Assembly (NCBI RefSeq): GCF_037038585.1
Contig: NC_092525.1
Location: 23,642,867 to 23,706,866 of the forward strand
Source: Patagioenas fasciata
Taxonomy: Eukaryota; Chordata; Aves; Columbiformes; Columbidae
Direction: 5' to 3'
Length of the DNA stretch: 64,000 bases
Shown: piece by piece, positions 1 to 13,000 of the stretch
How the letters are laid out: every line of letters starts with the position of its first letter
Position numbering within the stretch: position 1 is the first letter of the stretch
Position numbers and translations under genes: made by a program
Notes under the pieces: model-generated
Told to the model about the DNA's origin: nothing
Databases searched by the model: none
The model's input: only the letters and a program-made list of their open reading frames with translations

Positions 1-955
1 AGAGCCTTGCTCAGACTGCCCAGCAGCCTTCCCAGTTTCTATCACTTGTTTCTGTTCCCTTAAGAGGAAAGGGACTGCTTCAGCCCAAAAACCTACCAAG
101 AGATCGGAAAAAAAGAAATCAACATGGAGAAGCTTCACATTCTACAAACTGTCCCCTTTGCTTCTGAGGTCCTCCAGAGCACTGCAGTTCCAGTCCCTTC
201 TCTCACTGTCTCCTTTGACCACCCAGACACTCTCACAGCAACCGCCAGTCTGGGTAATTCTACGTTTGATCAGATTAGTGGCTTATTTGGCCTCAAGTTC
301 TGGCTACACCACAAGAGTCTACCTAATACCAGCATGTCAACAGCACAGCTGCAAAGCAAAGGGTTTACAACCTGAGGAATTTTTGCCCGAGACTTTTTTT
401 GCCCTTAAGAGGACTGTTTAAACGCTTCCAGCTGCATTTACTGGGCCTTGGGCCTTTTTATTTCCCTGTCAAACTTTGTGGCCCAGGCAGCTACAACAGC
501 TTACAGCTGTCCCCAGATTTAAATAAAGATGCCATCCCAATGTTTTTTCCTATTTAAACCCCTTGTTTTCCCAGTGGGTATAATCTACCTTAGAGTTCAA
601 GACCATAACTAAGAACATCATGTGTTAAATTTGATCTGCTTCAAGACAACTCAGCTGCATGTTTCTTTCCTATGAAAGCCTTTAAATCAAACTGAAAACA
701 GGACCCCTCTTCGCTGATCTCCCTTACTGCTCGTAAAAAAGAAGGCAGCTGTCTCAAAAGGCAGGTACTCTTCTCTCCTGCACCAGGTTCAGCCATGCAA
801 ATCCAAAAGACAACAGCCCTGAGAATCATGTCAGCTACACACCCTTGCTGGAACAGAGGTGCAGACACCTGCCTCTGGCAAGGCTTGGAGGCATCCTCTG
901 ATTCTAACTCCATCAGACTTGCTAGGCACTGAATTTGTTGTTCATGAAGAAATAC
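1..955. other. PDE4DIP intron, window edge
   Basis: No exon recognised. The minus-strand frame that reads past the donor at 956 is intron read-through. The next myomegalin exon must lie before position 1. Confidence 0.6.
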
Positions 956-1075
956 CTTGTTGTCAGCTTCAAATTGCTGGATTTTGCCCTGCAGCTCTGC
1001 AGTACACAGATCAGACATGTGCTCCCCTGCTGCAGGGCCACCTGGAGCTGGTTGCTGATGTTCATCCTGCAAATT
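956..1075 (-). CDS. PDE4DIP: PDE4DIP shared exon after the alternative N-termini
   Basis: Forty codons, phase 0 at both ends, with a T-rich acceptor and donor GTATTT. It contains AELQGKIQQFEADNK, matching human AELQEKIQQTEATNK. Both N-terminal forms end in phase 0 and can join here, as in human. It is the last PDE4DIP exon inside the window. Confidence 0.85.
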
Positions 1076-4000
1076 CTGAAAAGGAAAAAAAAAAAAAAAA
1101 GGACATAAATGGCTCAAGTCTTGCACTGGCTTTTTCTATTCAGCTGTCCAGCATGGGCTTAAACGTGCCCCACTAAGCTTCTCTGTCTTAATCAAGCCCA
1201 CAACCTTCAACCCTTCCCACCAGCTACCCCCCTGCCATGACCTAGCAGTCACCCCCCACTCTGAACCCCTCCACTTGTGATTCCCTGGGCTTTCCTTCAC
1301 AGCTCCCACACACTCCAGTGCCCACACCGTGTGTGATTCCCTGCAGCTCCTCCACAAGCCGTAGCAAATTCAGTGCCGCAGCTGAGATTTTTTTTTTTTT
1401 AATGACACATACCCATTTATTGAGGATGCAACCAGCCTACTTTCTGACATGTTGCCTGCCAGACCTTGCTGGCTGAGCACACACTAATCCCTTGTCATCC
1501 CTTCTTGCTCTTGTGCTATCTCCTGCCTAGCGAGTTAACTCCTGAGAGCACCATTCAAATCACCCACCCACCCCAGCCCTCACAGGACTCATTATTCCTG
1601 AACATCATCAGCGATACGAGATCGATTGTACCAATGTCTGCCTTCAGTGAGAGCCCTAGCAAGTGCAGGGCAGAGGCTGCGAGAACATCCCAGAGCTTAT
1701 CAGAGCATGCACAGGGCACCAGCTCCAAGCAGGACCATGCACAGAGAACAACAGCCGACTCTGATTAGCCCTGTCAGACCAAATCCTCACCCTCAGCAGC
1801 CACAAAAATGCTGTTTCTGAGAAAGACACACAGGGGAGTTCCCCCAGGCCTCTTGCATATAGAAGCTTCCCTTTAGCCTGATGTTTTGTTAGGATTTTAT
1901 TGAAAAATTAAACAGTCACAGCAAGTAATTCCAAATTTGCCCAGCCAGAAGGCTTTGTATCAGAGAGGGAGAGCTGCTGGAATATGTCACACAGCAGCTA
2001 TTTTGAAATAAGGCTAGTGAAAAGAAAATAGAGAGAGGGGAAAAAAAAAAAAACAACACACCTTTCCTCACAATTTGCACATTCTACAGAAAAATAAGCA
2101 GAAAGTCTGCTAAAAGCAGAGAGGCGAAAAGGCAGAGCCAGCTCCAGAGTCCAAAGTCCCCAAGCCCAGGCTGCCTCCCTCGTGCTTCATCGCAGCCATG
2201 TCAGGAGCACAGCTCCCTGGCAGTTTCTACTACATCAGCATTCTGCCGACAACCATTCCTTGGTGCAGCCCCAGCAATGTCAGCACACACTAACCTAGAC
2301 AGAACACTTCTTTAAAAAAAAAATAATAAAAATCACAGCATTATCTAAGCACGCCAAGCTTGCATCTGCCCATAACAGGGGCGTAAAAGACCGAATGCCA
2401 GTCGGGCAGCACTTCTCTTGCCGCCAGCGTGGCACCGCAGGTAGCTGCAGGTTTGACAAAGGCTGGGTTTGGTGGCACTTTCCTGGGGCTGCGGTGATGA
2501 AGGGGAAGAATAGCTGGTTCAGAAGAACACCCAAGAAGACAGCGCCTACAAGGCCACATGCCCTGACAGCAGATCTCTCGGTCATCGTAGCTTACAGCAG
2601 TAAATTTAAAGGACTGCAGTTTTCCAAAAGCAATCAGGGAACTGTGATCCTATATATCACTTTTATTCTACCAGTAAGGCGTTCATGCATGCGAATCTGC
2701 AGACAGCAGTACCTCACTTTTAGAAAGAGTGTTGCTCATACAAAGAGACAATTTATACAATAATCATTTAGTTTACCACCTGCACCCAGCTACTCATTTT
2801 TGCTGTTAAAGCCACCCAAAGGATTAAACGCTTTCCCCCTTCTGCCAGACCCTGCACCAGAGACCACAAGTGCTGCTGCCACAGCCAAGAAACAGGCAGA
2901 AAAAAAAATCCTGCAGGATGAATTTCTGGCAGGGACAGTCAGATGGCAGAGGCGGAGGATGGAGAAACTCCTCTAAAGCAGCTCCAAGAGGAGGATGGCA
3001 ACATGTGACACAAAGCCAAACCGTAAACGTGCCACGTTGATTGTGCCACATTCTGTTAAGAGAAAGCCTATTTTTAGGTTGTAAATAGATCCCTAGCAGT
3101 GAGAATTAGTAGCAAGCAACACAGACTACAGGAGCAGCAACGCCCTGCTTCACATCTCCAGTTGCTGGCTGCCAGTGCAAAGCCTTTGTGTGCCAGATAA
3201 AAATCATTTTTTTCCACAGCCCTACCTAGCATCAGCTCCTGAGCAGGCTTTTAGGGGTAAAACACACAGCTTCGGGAAACACCCAAGCAGATGGACAGTA
3301 AGCAGAGTTGGCTAAATGGGAAGGGCGATTTGGCACTGTCATAGTCGCTATAGGAATAAATAAGCATTTTTCTAATCTCCTGGGCTACCGAGAGCATTAG
3401 ACAGCACTGAGGCTGTTAATGGGAATGCAATTAGGCTGACATGGATATTGCTGAATTGAAGCTGACTGAAGCCATCTATTCATCAAGGAAAGCAGTAAAG
3501 GAGTTACAAGTTCAGCTTTTTGACTGCATACTAACGAAGAATTCATTAAAGCCAGCAAAACAGAGGCAACTGGGAGGTACCCAAGGACTACCATTGAGGT
3601 AGAGAGCAGCATCACACAGTCCCGTGAAAGCAGGAGCTTCCATGGCCTCTCAGCAACACCTGCCATTAATTGATGAATCTTTTCAAAGGATCAGAAAATA
3701 AACCAATTATCTAGAATACCAACCCCAAAGTCACCCTCTGGCACAAATCCACCTGCAAGGAAAACACCTTTTCTTCAGGGCACATACCACAGATCCCTGG
3801 GTAGATCTGCAGGTTGAGCAGGTTGGAGGCCTGATCTGCAGAAGCCAGGTGTCCCAATTACCCAGGCACAAAGAAAACACATTTACTGGAAAACCCATGC
3901 CCAGAAGCTTAAAAACATTCCCTTTGGTTGTGAGTAAAAGTCACACTGACTTGTAAAAGATAAAGCTGAAGTGACAGTGGTGTTTTCTCAGCAGAAAAAT

Positions 4001-7000
4001 GACAAAGCATGCGAAGAGCTTACACCCATCTCGCAGACTGCACTGATGGGCAGAGCTGCGGGAGGGGCGTGAGGTTAATTTCCCAGAACACAAGGAGGAA
4101 ACAGATGACAGAATGACAGAGGTAGCACACCTAAAAAGGATCGAGCTGCCTATTCTTAGCCCCGGGTTCAGCGACACGTGGCTATCTGTATTATCTCAGC
4201 AGAGAAGAATCCCTAGTGTGCCCAGCGTCAGGCTGCTGGGATGCTGCTCAATCGAACAGCAGCACAATGACCTCTACCTGTACCCGCAGCGGCATATAAT
4301 CCTCACAGAGGTCATCCCACAGCTCCTGCAGTTCAGAAATCTCCAAGGAAAGACCCAGAGGAGCTCTGGAAAAGGATTTTCTGTCTGCATTCAGGAAGGC
4401 AGAGCCAGCACACGCTATGCCAGCAGAAGTGCTGCCATCTGCCAAGTCATGGCCAAGCTTGGGAGGGGGCAGGCTGGACTTCACCAGAACGGGTAGCTTG
4501 CTGCCACGGGGGCTCTGGAGGGGCTTGTAGTCCAGAGCCTTGATCAAGCTGAGGGCCAGCTCCAGCCTGTTCCCACTCAGCGAGGAGTTGGGGGTCATGT
4601 GGTCATCTGAGAAATCATCAAATTTTCCATTCCCTTTCACCCCCTTATCTGCATCTTCATCCTTCTGCTGTGAAGAGCTCGCCTCCACGGTCGTGTCCAG
4701 GGACTCAACGGAAGAGGCTGGCGTGCCTTCCTCCATGCTCTCCCCATCCACAGGCCCTCTGGCGCTGGCAGACTCCACCACGTCGCACACAGATGACTCC
4801 TCGTTGCCCATGCTGGCCGACCACCGGCTGGACAGCCCGCAGGAGATGCTTCTGGCCACCTTTCGCGGAACTTTGCAAATTGCTTCGTAGTCGGCATCGG
4901 CCACCCGCAGCGCGGCACAGCCCCGGCAGCGCCGCGGACGGTTACTTGCTCCCTCTGAAGTGTGGCAGCTGTGCAGCTCCAAGCCGTGCTCGTCTTGGTC
5001 CATCCAGTATTCATATCCAGAATAAGCAAAGTCCTCCTGAAGGAGGGCAGCGTACCGTACGTCGGGCAGGTTAGAAAGGTCCACAGCCCCATCCCCAGCA
5101 CTGTCATGCACGCCAGAGTCTTCATTGTTCCTGCGGTACATGCTTGCGATGCAGAACTTGAGGCGGTCTTTCTCCAGCAGCAATTTCTGCAGGCGCTCGA
5201 TGGAGAGGGCTTCGATGCGTGCGATGACAGTGTCGAACCTGTAGATGCGGTCCAGCATGAAGGCACACTTGCTGCACACGAACTCGGACCTGCCGTCCCG
5301 GCACAGCTCCCTGCCCAGGACGTGGGAGAGCAGCACCTGGAGGTTCAGTTTGGCCGCCGTGTGGAAGATCCATCGCCGCTGGTTGCCACACAGCTCCCGG
5401 GCACAGATCCGGCACGTCTCCTTCATCCTCCCACCCAGAGCCCAAACCTGCTGCTGGGGGCCCCTGAGACCTTTCTGAGGCCTCCGCCGGTCCCTCAGCA
5501 CATCTGGGGCACGGCTCCCTCCGGCCCGGTGCCCACCGGCATTCCTCACCCCAACAATCTGCTCCTTTTAGGAGGGTGACACGCTGGGATTCCCGGTGCT
5601 ACGGGAACATTCCACCCTACGGCATCTCCTTCACAGCCACGCCAGGGCTGCCCCCCTCTCTCTCCTCACGGCTGCCCCCACCTCCCCGAGGCTGCCCCGT
5701 CTCTCCTCACTGTTCCCCTCACCCGGGGCTGCCCCTAAGCCCGGGCCGCCCCTACCCCTGCGTCTCCCCCCGCCGAGGATGCTCCTGCCACGGCGGCGCC
5801 CGGCGTCTGGCTCGGATTTCAAGATGGCGGAGGACACCGATCCCACGCGTGCGCGGCGGCCGCCTCGCCTGCCGGGATTTGTAGTCGTCACGCCCGGAAG
5901 CCGCGCATGCGCACTGGCCGCCCTGCCCGCCCCGCGCACACGCGGGGCTGGCGCAGAGCAGAGGCAGCGACAGGAGAGCTGACAGCAACAGTTCAGCGCC
6001 AGTGCCGTGGGCTCAGCCCTGATCCCAGTGCCCCCCAGTAGTGCCCATCTGCAGTGCCGGTGTTTAGCCCAATGCCAGGTCCCAGTCCCAACGCCAGCAC
6101 CTGCAGGCAGTGCTGAAGGGACATGTCCCCGCAGCACAAGGCCACCAGCAGCCACACACCCGTAGCTGCACGGTGCCCTGTGTCACCCAGTGGGCACATC
6201 CTGCATTCCTCCCCCCACACCGATGGTCCATGGCTGCTGGGGACAGTGCTGTGCCACCCAGAGGTAGCACAGCCAGTGCCATGTGGCTGCCAGGAACATG
6301 ATGCTCTGATCCCTTGCAGCCCCCAAATCTCACCTGGCACTGCGCCGGGCTGCCAGTGGTATTTTAAGGCCTGGGATTTAAATGGCAGACGGGCGCAGAC
6401 AGCACTGATAGCCACAGAACGACTGCACAGGCTGGTGGCCTCTCCCCAGATACAGCACACCCGGACTTCGTGCCCCCTTGGCCCCCCCAGCATGGCAGCA
6501 CAGCTGTGCAAACATTTGACGCTGCTGGGCTGGATGTGGCAGAGTCTTGGCCACAGCCCCAGAAGGGAACAGGGGTGACAACTGCCAGCCGAGCCCTGGG
6601 GAGGTACAGTGTGCTCCTCCCTGGGGTGCTGGGCTGGTGTCCCCCCACGCTTGCCCACTCACCTGCCCCTCCACAGCTGGGCGCTCCTCCAGGCGCTGCT
6701 GTAGGTCATGCTTCTCGGCTGACAGCAACTCCACAAGCTGGTTGCTGGTGGCCAACTCGTGGGTCAGCTCTTTAATCCTGAGAGGGAGGGAAGAGCAGGG
6801 GATGCTCAGGCACTGGGATGGCACCAGAATAGCACTGGGGCCAGCTAGTGGGTGCGATCTCTGGGCCAAATCAGAGCAGCCTCAGGACTGTTCCTCCCTT
6901 CCAACAGCCCTGCTCTCTCCCCTTGTGATGACCCCCCCAACCCGCCAGATGCCCACAGCCCCCTGGCCCCGCATAGCACCATCTACTTGGTAGTCCCAAA

Positions 7001-10000
7001 GGACCAGCACTAGGCACAGGCTGGCAGCATGGAGGGGATGGCACCCACCTCTGGGCCATAGCACTGCAGTTGTCATTGCTCCTGTCCTCCTCCTTCATCC
7101 TTGCAGCTTCCTTCAGCTTCCCTGTCAGCTCCTGGCACCGCTCTGCCTCGGTTCTGGCCAGCGCTGTGGCCTGTTCGGCCTCGCTCCGTGCCAGCCTGGC
7201 CTCCTGCATGGCAGTGGGGTGAGCTCCCAGGCATAAGCCCCTGGATCCCCCTGGCCCCCACTGCTCCCGGGCTCACCTCCTGCAGGAGCTGGATCTTGTT
7301 CTCCAGGAGTTCATAGACGTGCTCTGACTCCCGCTGCCGCTCCTCATACTGCTGGCGGAGTGCTGCCTGGCTGCGGGTCGTCTGGTTCTCCACAGCCACC
7401 CTGCCAGGCACAGCACAGCACGGCATGGTACAGCACAGTGTGGCACAGCATGGTATGGCATGGCATCTCACATGACATGGCATGGCACTGCACCATACGG
7501 CACAACTATGGCATGGCACATGACATGACAAAGCACGGCATGACACGGCGTAGCACAGCATGGCATGGCTTGGCAGGGTGTAGTGTGGCAATGCATGGCA
7601 GAGCATGGCCTCCTTTTGCAAAAGCCCCCACCCCAAACCAGCTGGGTTGGGTAAGCCATGCCCCCCTGGATGCCCCCAGCCCAGATCCCCCATTCTGTGG
7701 GTACTGCTTCTACAGGACCCCCAGGCTGGGTATGCTGTCACCTCCCAGCACTGCTGCCCTGAGGACACAACTCCGCTGGCAGCACCAGGTCACGCTCAGG
7801 CTCTGAACCACCAATGTAGTCTGTCATGTTCCCGAAAGCAAGGGCTCCCCAACCACCACGCCCCTGGCCTCTTGTCCTGCAGTGCCCACTGAGGGACACC
7901 TGTGCCATGAGCACAGCACTACCCTCCCCCCACAAAACAGGTGCTGCTCTTTACTTTTGGCTGTAAGAGGAGCCCCCCAGGTGCACAGCCCCGTTGCAAA
8001 CCCCTCCGCTGCCTCCTGCAGGCAGGGTGCAGGCAGACACCCTCCGTCACCCATGCCCACACCAGCAAAGCAGACAGTGTGTGGGTGTCATGTCTGCCCC
8101 AGGGTTCGGGGTTCGGCTGATCCCACTCACCATGTGTTGTCCAGGGCTTGTTGCTTCTCCTGCAGCTCCCGCTTCAGGCTCTCCACCTCCACCTTCAGCT
8201 CAATGTTCTGTGGGGTGGGAGGCAGGTGGATAGGACACCCCCATGCTTTCATGAACTCCCCCCAGCATTGCTGCCCATGGGAATGCATCAGAGGCGTCGT
8301 GGGGGTCCACAACCCCACAATATGGCTTTGAGTGCTCCTGGCACCGAGTGGCACAGGCGGTATTTTAGCCTGCTGGTGCTAGGACAGGGTGTACCCGCTC
8401 CATCTGTCTGCACCCAGACTGGCTCTGACACTCATCCTGGCCACCCCACTGGGCTGGGAACGCCATCGCCGATTCACTTCCCACTCCAGTCAAAGGCAGC
8501 AAGAGGCAAACTCCTGGATAGCGGCTCCCCAGCCCCAGTGCCATGCCCAGTGTGCTCTGCAGCATCCCCACCAGCTGCACTCTGCCAGTCCCATCTCCAA
8601 CTGGCAAAGAGGGGGCACTGAGAAGGAAACCCCCATCAGGCACCCATCCCCTGCAGGCGCTCACCCGCCGGTAGACATCATCCCGACTGCCCTCGCCCTT
8701 CTGCTGGACGCGCTCCTCCAGAAAGTAGATGCGCAGCTTGAGGCTGAAATTCTCCTTCTTGAGGTCGTTGAGGTGCTGGGAGAGCGTGCGGTACCCGTTA
8801 GCCATGGTTGGTGCTCCATGGAGGGGTCATCCCGGCACCCCTCACATGGCGCCGCCGGGGACGCGGCACAGGGTCCCTGCCTGCTCGTAGCTCTCGCCTC
8901 CAGCCCCGCTGCGGCCTCGTTCCTTTTTTTTTTTCCCCAGCTCTCGGAGCTATTTGAGGAACAGCCAGAGCAGGGACGGCAGGGACAGGCGGGTGGTGAA
9001 ACCTGAGCCGCGGCAGCCCCCGCGTGCCTCAGCCAGGAGGGTGGCGAGGGGGAGCGCGGTGGCGAGGGGGAGCGCAGTGCCGGGGAGGCCGAGCCCCCTC
9101 TCCCCGTCCCACCCCCACCTGCCCTGTGTCCCCCGCCTGCCCTCCACACCCCACTCCAGCACGTATCCTGGAGGCACCCAGCGCTGCTGGAGGGGTCCTG
9201 GGGGTTCTTAGCACCCCACAGTCTCACCTGCTCAAAGTCACGCAGAGTCTGTGTCTGGGCAAGAGGACCCATCTCCAGGTCCCGGAGGAGACACGTCTGC
9301 ACCAAGGGGTCCTGCTCCGGACCAGGCTGGGGCTGAGCACCTGGGGGGCCATGGGTCCCCCCCGGCTCAGCCAGCATGGTGTCCTCGTCACCCTCACCCC
9401 ACGGCTCATCTTGGGAAGCTGGGAGGGAGCAAGGGTGAGCAGCAGTCAGACGAGCAAAGTGGCTGCTCTGCACACCATCTGCCTCAGAGATGTCACACAG
9501 GGATGCCTGGGGGTCCATCGAGCCCCTGGCCATCCCCTGGGGCAATGCACTGTGCCAGAGTGCTGAGCACCACTGCATCACCCTCTGCAGACATGGAACT
9601 GGGGTGTGCAGGGTACAGGGCCTCTCAGGGTGTCTTACCCTCCATGCAGCTGGCTCTGGGGAGCACGGCTGGCAAGTCACTGCTGCAGGGGTCCCTGCAG
9701 AGAGAAGCACATGCCTGTGTCATGCATGGTTATCAGGGGGCCAGCTCTCAGGGCCCCCCACGCACCCATGTACCAGAGGGGCCAGGGAGGGCAATGGAGG
9801 ATTTTACCAAAGCCTCTGCACCGCGGCTGCAGGGGGGTCACAAGTAGCTGGCACTACACTAAAGGGAAGTGGCGAAGTGAGCTCCCAATATCAAATGGTC
9901 ACACAAAATCCTGCCTGGAGTCCAGGGCACACTCCAGACAAGGAAAACCCCTGTGAAACTGTGGGGGTGCATGGAGGGGTGGGTGCACCTTGTCCATGCA

Positions 10001-13000
10001 CGCACAGGGGCACACAGCTCTCCATGCACACGTGGGGGTGCACGTGTGTGTTCCCGCAGCCAGGAGGCATCTGCTTAAGTGCAAAGACAGGAGGCCCTGG
10101 GGGCCATGCAGATGGCGGTTCCCCCTTAGGAGCACTTTAGCCCCATTAGCAGTGCTGGCAGGGCCACCTGAGTCCCCAGAGCAGCCCCCCACAGCCCCAG
10201 GGAGGGGGTCTGGGTGCTGGCAGTGAGCAGGGGCTGCCTAAGGCAGGGTTGGCCCCAGCTGCTCTTCGAGAGGCCCCGTGCCTCCCTGCTATCACAGCTC
10301 ACCAGCTTCCCACCACAGCTGCAATCAGTTTTATTTTCAGCAGAGAAGTGTGAGTCATTTCATTATTTAAAAGAGGAAAAAACACAACCCACAAATAAAT
10401 TTTAAAGAAATTAAAACACAACAATCACCCCCCCATCCCTACATCACAGCATTTTGGTGGGGTTCCACAAGCAGGGCAATGGGCACACACCTGCAGTGCC
10501 ATGATGGGCACAGTGCCCTGCCCACATGCATGATGCTGAGCCCCAGTGGCTGTGCAGGGCCAGCTGGTCCCTGCAGCTCAGGCCATGGTGGGGCCCTGGG
10601 CCTGGGCACACCACACTGGCACCTCACAGGCAAGGGACAGAGCACTGCCAGCCTGGGAGGGAGCAGGTGGACGCAGCTACAGGGTGTCACAGCCCCTGCG
10701 CCAGCAACCTGCCAAAAGGGGAAACTGAGGTGTGCTGGCTTCAAACACACCAGCATTGGCCCAGCATGGCCCTGTGCCTGGCATCATAACCAGTGTGATA
10801 ACCAGAGGCACAGTGCCCAGGAGCACAGTACACGGAGGCACAGCATCCAGAGGTGCAGTACCCAGGGACATGACATCCACAGAAGCACAACACCCAAAAG
10901 TACAATAACCAAAGGCACGACACCCAATGAGACGCAATACCCAGAGGTGCAATATGCAAAGAGGCATGATCTCTGGAGGCACAACGCTCAGGAGGCACAG
11001 CGCCCAGGAAGCACAGTACCTAGAGGTCCAATATCCAGAGGAAAAACATCCAAGGAGACAATACGCAGATTCAAGATGCACAAGGATGCACAATACTCAA
11101 GGAATCACAGTACCCAGAGGCACAATATTCCAAAGCACAATATCCCAGGATGCAAAATACTCAGAGAAGCACAATAGCCGGTGACATGACATCTAAGGAG
11201 GCATGACACCCAGATGCATAAAACCTGGAGACACAGTACCCAAGGAGGCACGACAACCAAATGCCTGATACCCAAGAAGATGCGATACCCGGAGGCACAA
11301 TACCCATGAAGACATGATGTGACACTCAGGCACACAACACTTGAGGGGGTGCAATATGGAAAAAGGCACAACACCCAAGGAGATGCAACTCCTGGAGGAG
11401 GGATAACCAGACAGGAGGGTGACCAACCTGTGCAGCTCCAGTGCCATGAGTGCTCCTCAGGGCCACCTCGAGGCAGAGCCAGCCCAGCGCCGTGGCTGGC
11501 CATGGGCTCTGGGGTGATAAAGCAGAGCACCCACTTTCCTGCAGCCCAGCTGCCTGGCCAGCACCCCCGCTGCTTGGCCAGCACCCCCCAACACCAGGAC
11601 TGGGAGCCCTCTGCTGAGCTATGGGGACACTGGGCTGGCAGGAGCCCCAGGCTCTGCCACAGCCATGACCAGCTGGGGCTGGACGGGGGCTCCCCCTTCT
11701 TCCCCATCCATGTGCTCAACACTGGGAAGTTGTTTGCTGCGAAGGGGAGGCCATCACGGTGCTGCAGGAGGACAAGAGCCCTTTCATGCTGGCTGTACCA
11801 CCCCACTGCATAAAGCAGAGCCTTCAGCACAGTGCAGAACTGGAGGGGGAATATAGCCCCAGGGCCCCTCAGCCACCAGGCAGCACTTCCCACCCCATGT
11901 GCCTTTGAGCCCTGGCGCAAGAGGTGCCACATGGCCCTGACTCAGAGCACCCACTGACTCACAGCATCTCCACAGCATTACACCAGGGCCACCACGGATG
12001 CTTGCTGGCACTGGCACTTTGGGTGCTGCCAGGGCAATGAGAGAGCACAGGGGTGGCTGCTACAACCACGGCACATGGGCTGCATGAGGGTGATCACTGA
12101 CCCACAGGAGAGCATCCTCAAACCGCCTGGCACCACTCAGCGCACCAAGCTGACAACTCACCTCCTCCTGCTGCTGGATCACCTCCCAAATGGACAGAGG
12201 GACATACAGAGGGATGGATGGCAGCCCCCAGCCCTGTGCCACTCACAGCCAGCCCACAGCCACTCTGGGTGATAGCGACTGTCTCTGGGCTGGCAGAAGG
12301 GCCATGGCAGAGGCCGGGCAAGGCCAGGGCGAGCACAGCAGCTCAGGCCTGGGATGCCGAGTGTAGCACAACCTGGCTCCCCACTGACTCATCGGCACAA
12401 ATGTTTCAGCAGGGGATGAGTGCCACCACGAGGGAGGTGGAGTGGGGGTCAGCCGGCAATGACTGTGGTGGCCACCTGTGTGCCTGGGTGTGTACACGGC
12501 ACACGGCATGGCCACCCACCAACCACCCACAAACACAGCACAGCAACAAGGTCTCCATTGAGTGCAGCTGGACGGGGGGAGCTGGGGGCCAGCATTAACC
12601 ACACTCCCGGCAAAAGACAGCTCCCGACGCTGCACTGCAGTCGTGGCAGCCGGCACAGCTCCCAGGACAAATGGTTTGGCCAGTGGCTCAGGCTGGAACT
12701 GAGGATGGGCAAAACCAGAGGAAGAGCAGGGAGGATGAATACAGGGCTGGGGAGATGAAGTGAGCCAAGCTCCCCGTGCTGGCACCCCAAACCACAGCCC
12801 TTCCCCCAGAGGCAACCTTGGCCCAGCACCTCCCAGCAAACCCCACATGTCAGGAGCCACAAGCAGACCCCAGTGCTGGTGCTTGTGCCAGCCCAGCCCC
12901 GCAGAACCCTACACCCCCTACCACTTCGCTTGGCACAGCAGATGCTGCCCTGGCACTCCCGAGTCCTCACGGCATAGGGCAGCAAACACCTACGCTGGAC

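Noticed and set aside
4962-5579. 205-aa plus-strand frame
   Set aside because: Antisense shadow of the PDE4DIP EB-form exon, which has clear similarity on the minus strand.
7273-7800. Cys/His-rich frames resembling zinc-binding peptides
   Set aside because: They come from the pentanucleotide repeat; spacing follows the repeat period and matches no finger pattern.
10741-11177. Long frames on both strands with repeating C, L, V or H, Q, T residues
   Set aside because: Products of the 18-19-base minisatellite.
12118-12242. Possible minus-strand exon with VIQQQEE before a GTGAGTTG donor
   Set aside because: Good donor but no convincing acceptor and no similarity to myomegalin; kept only as a remark.
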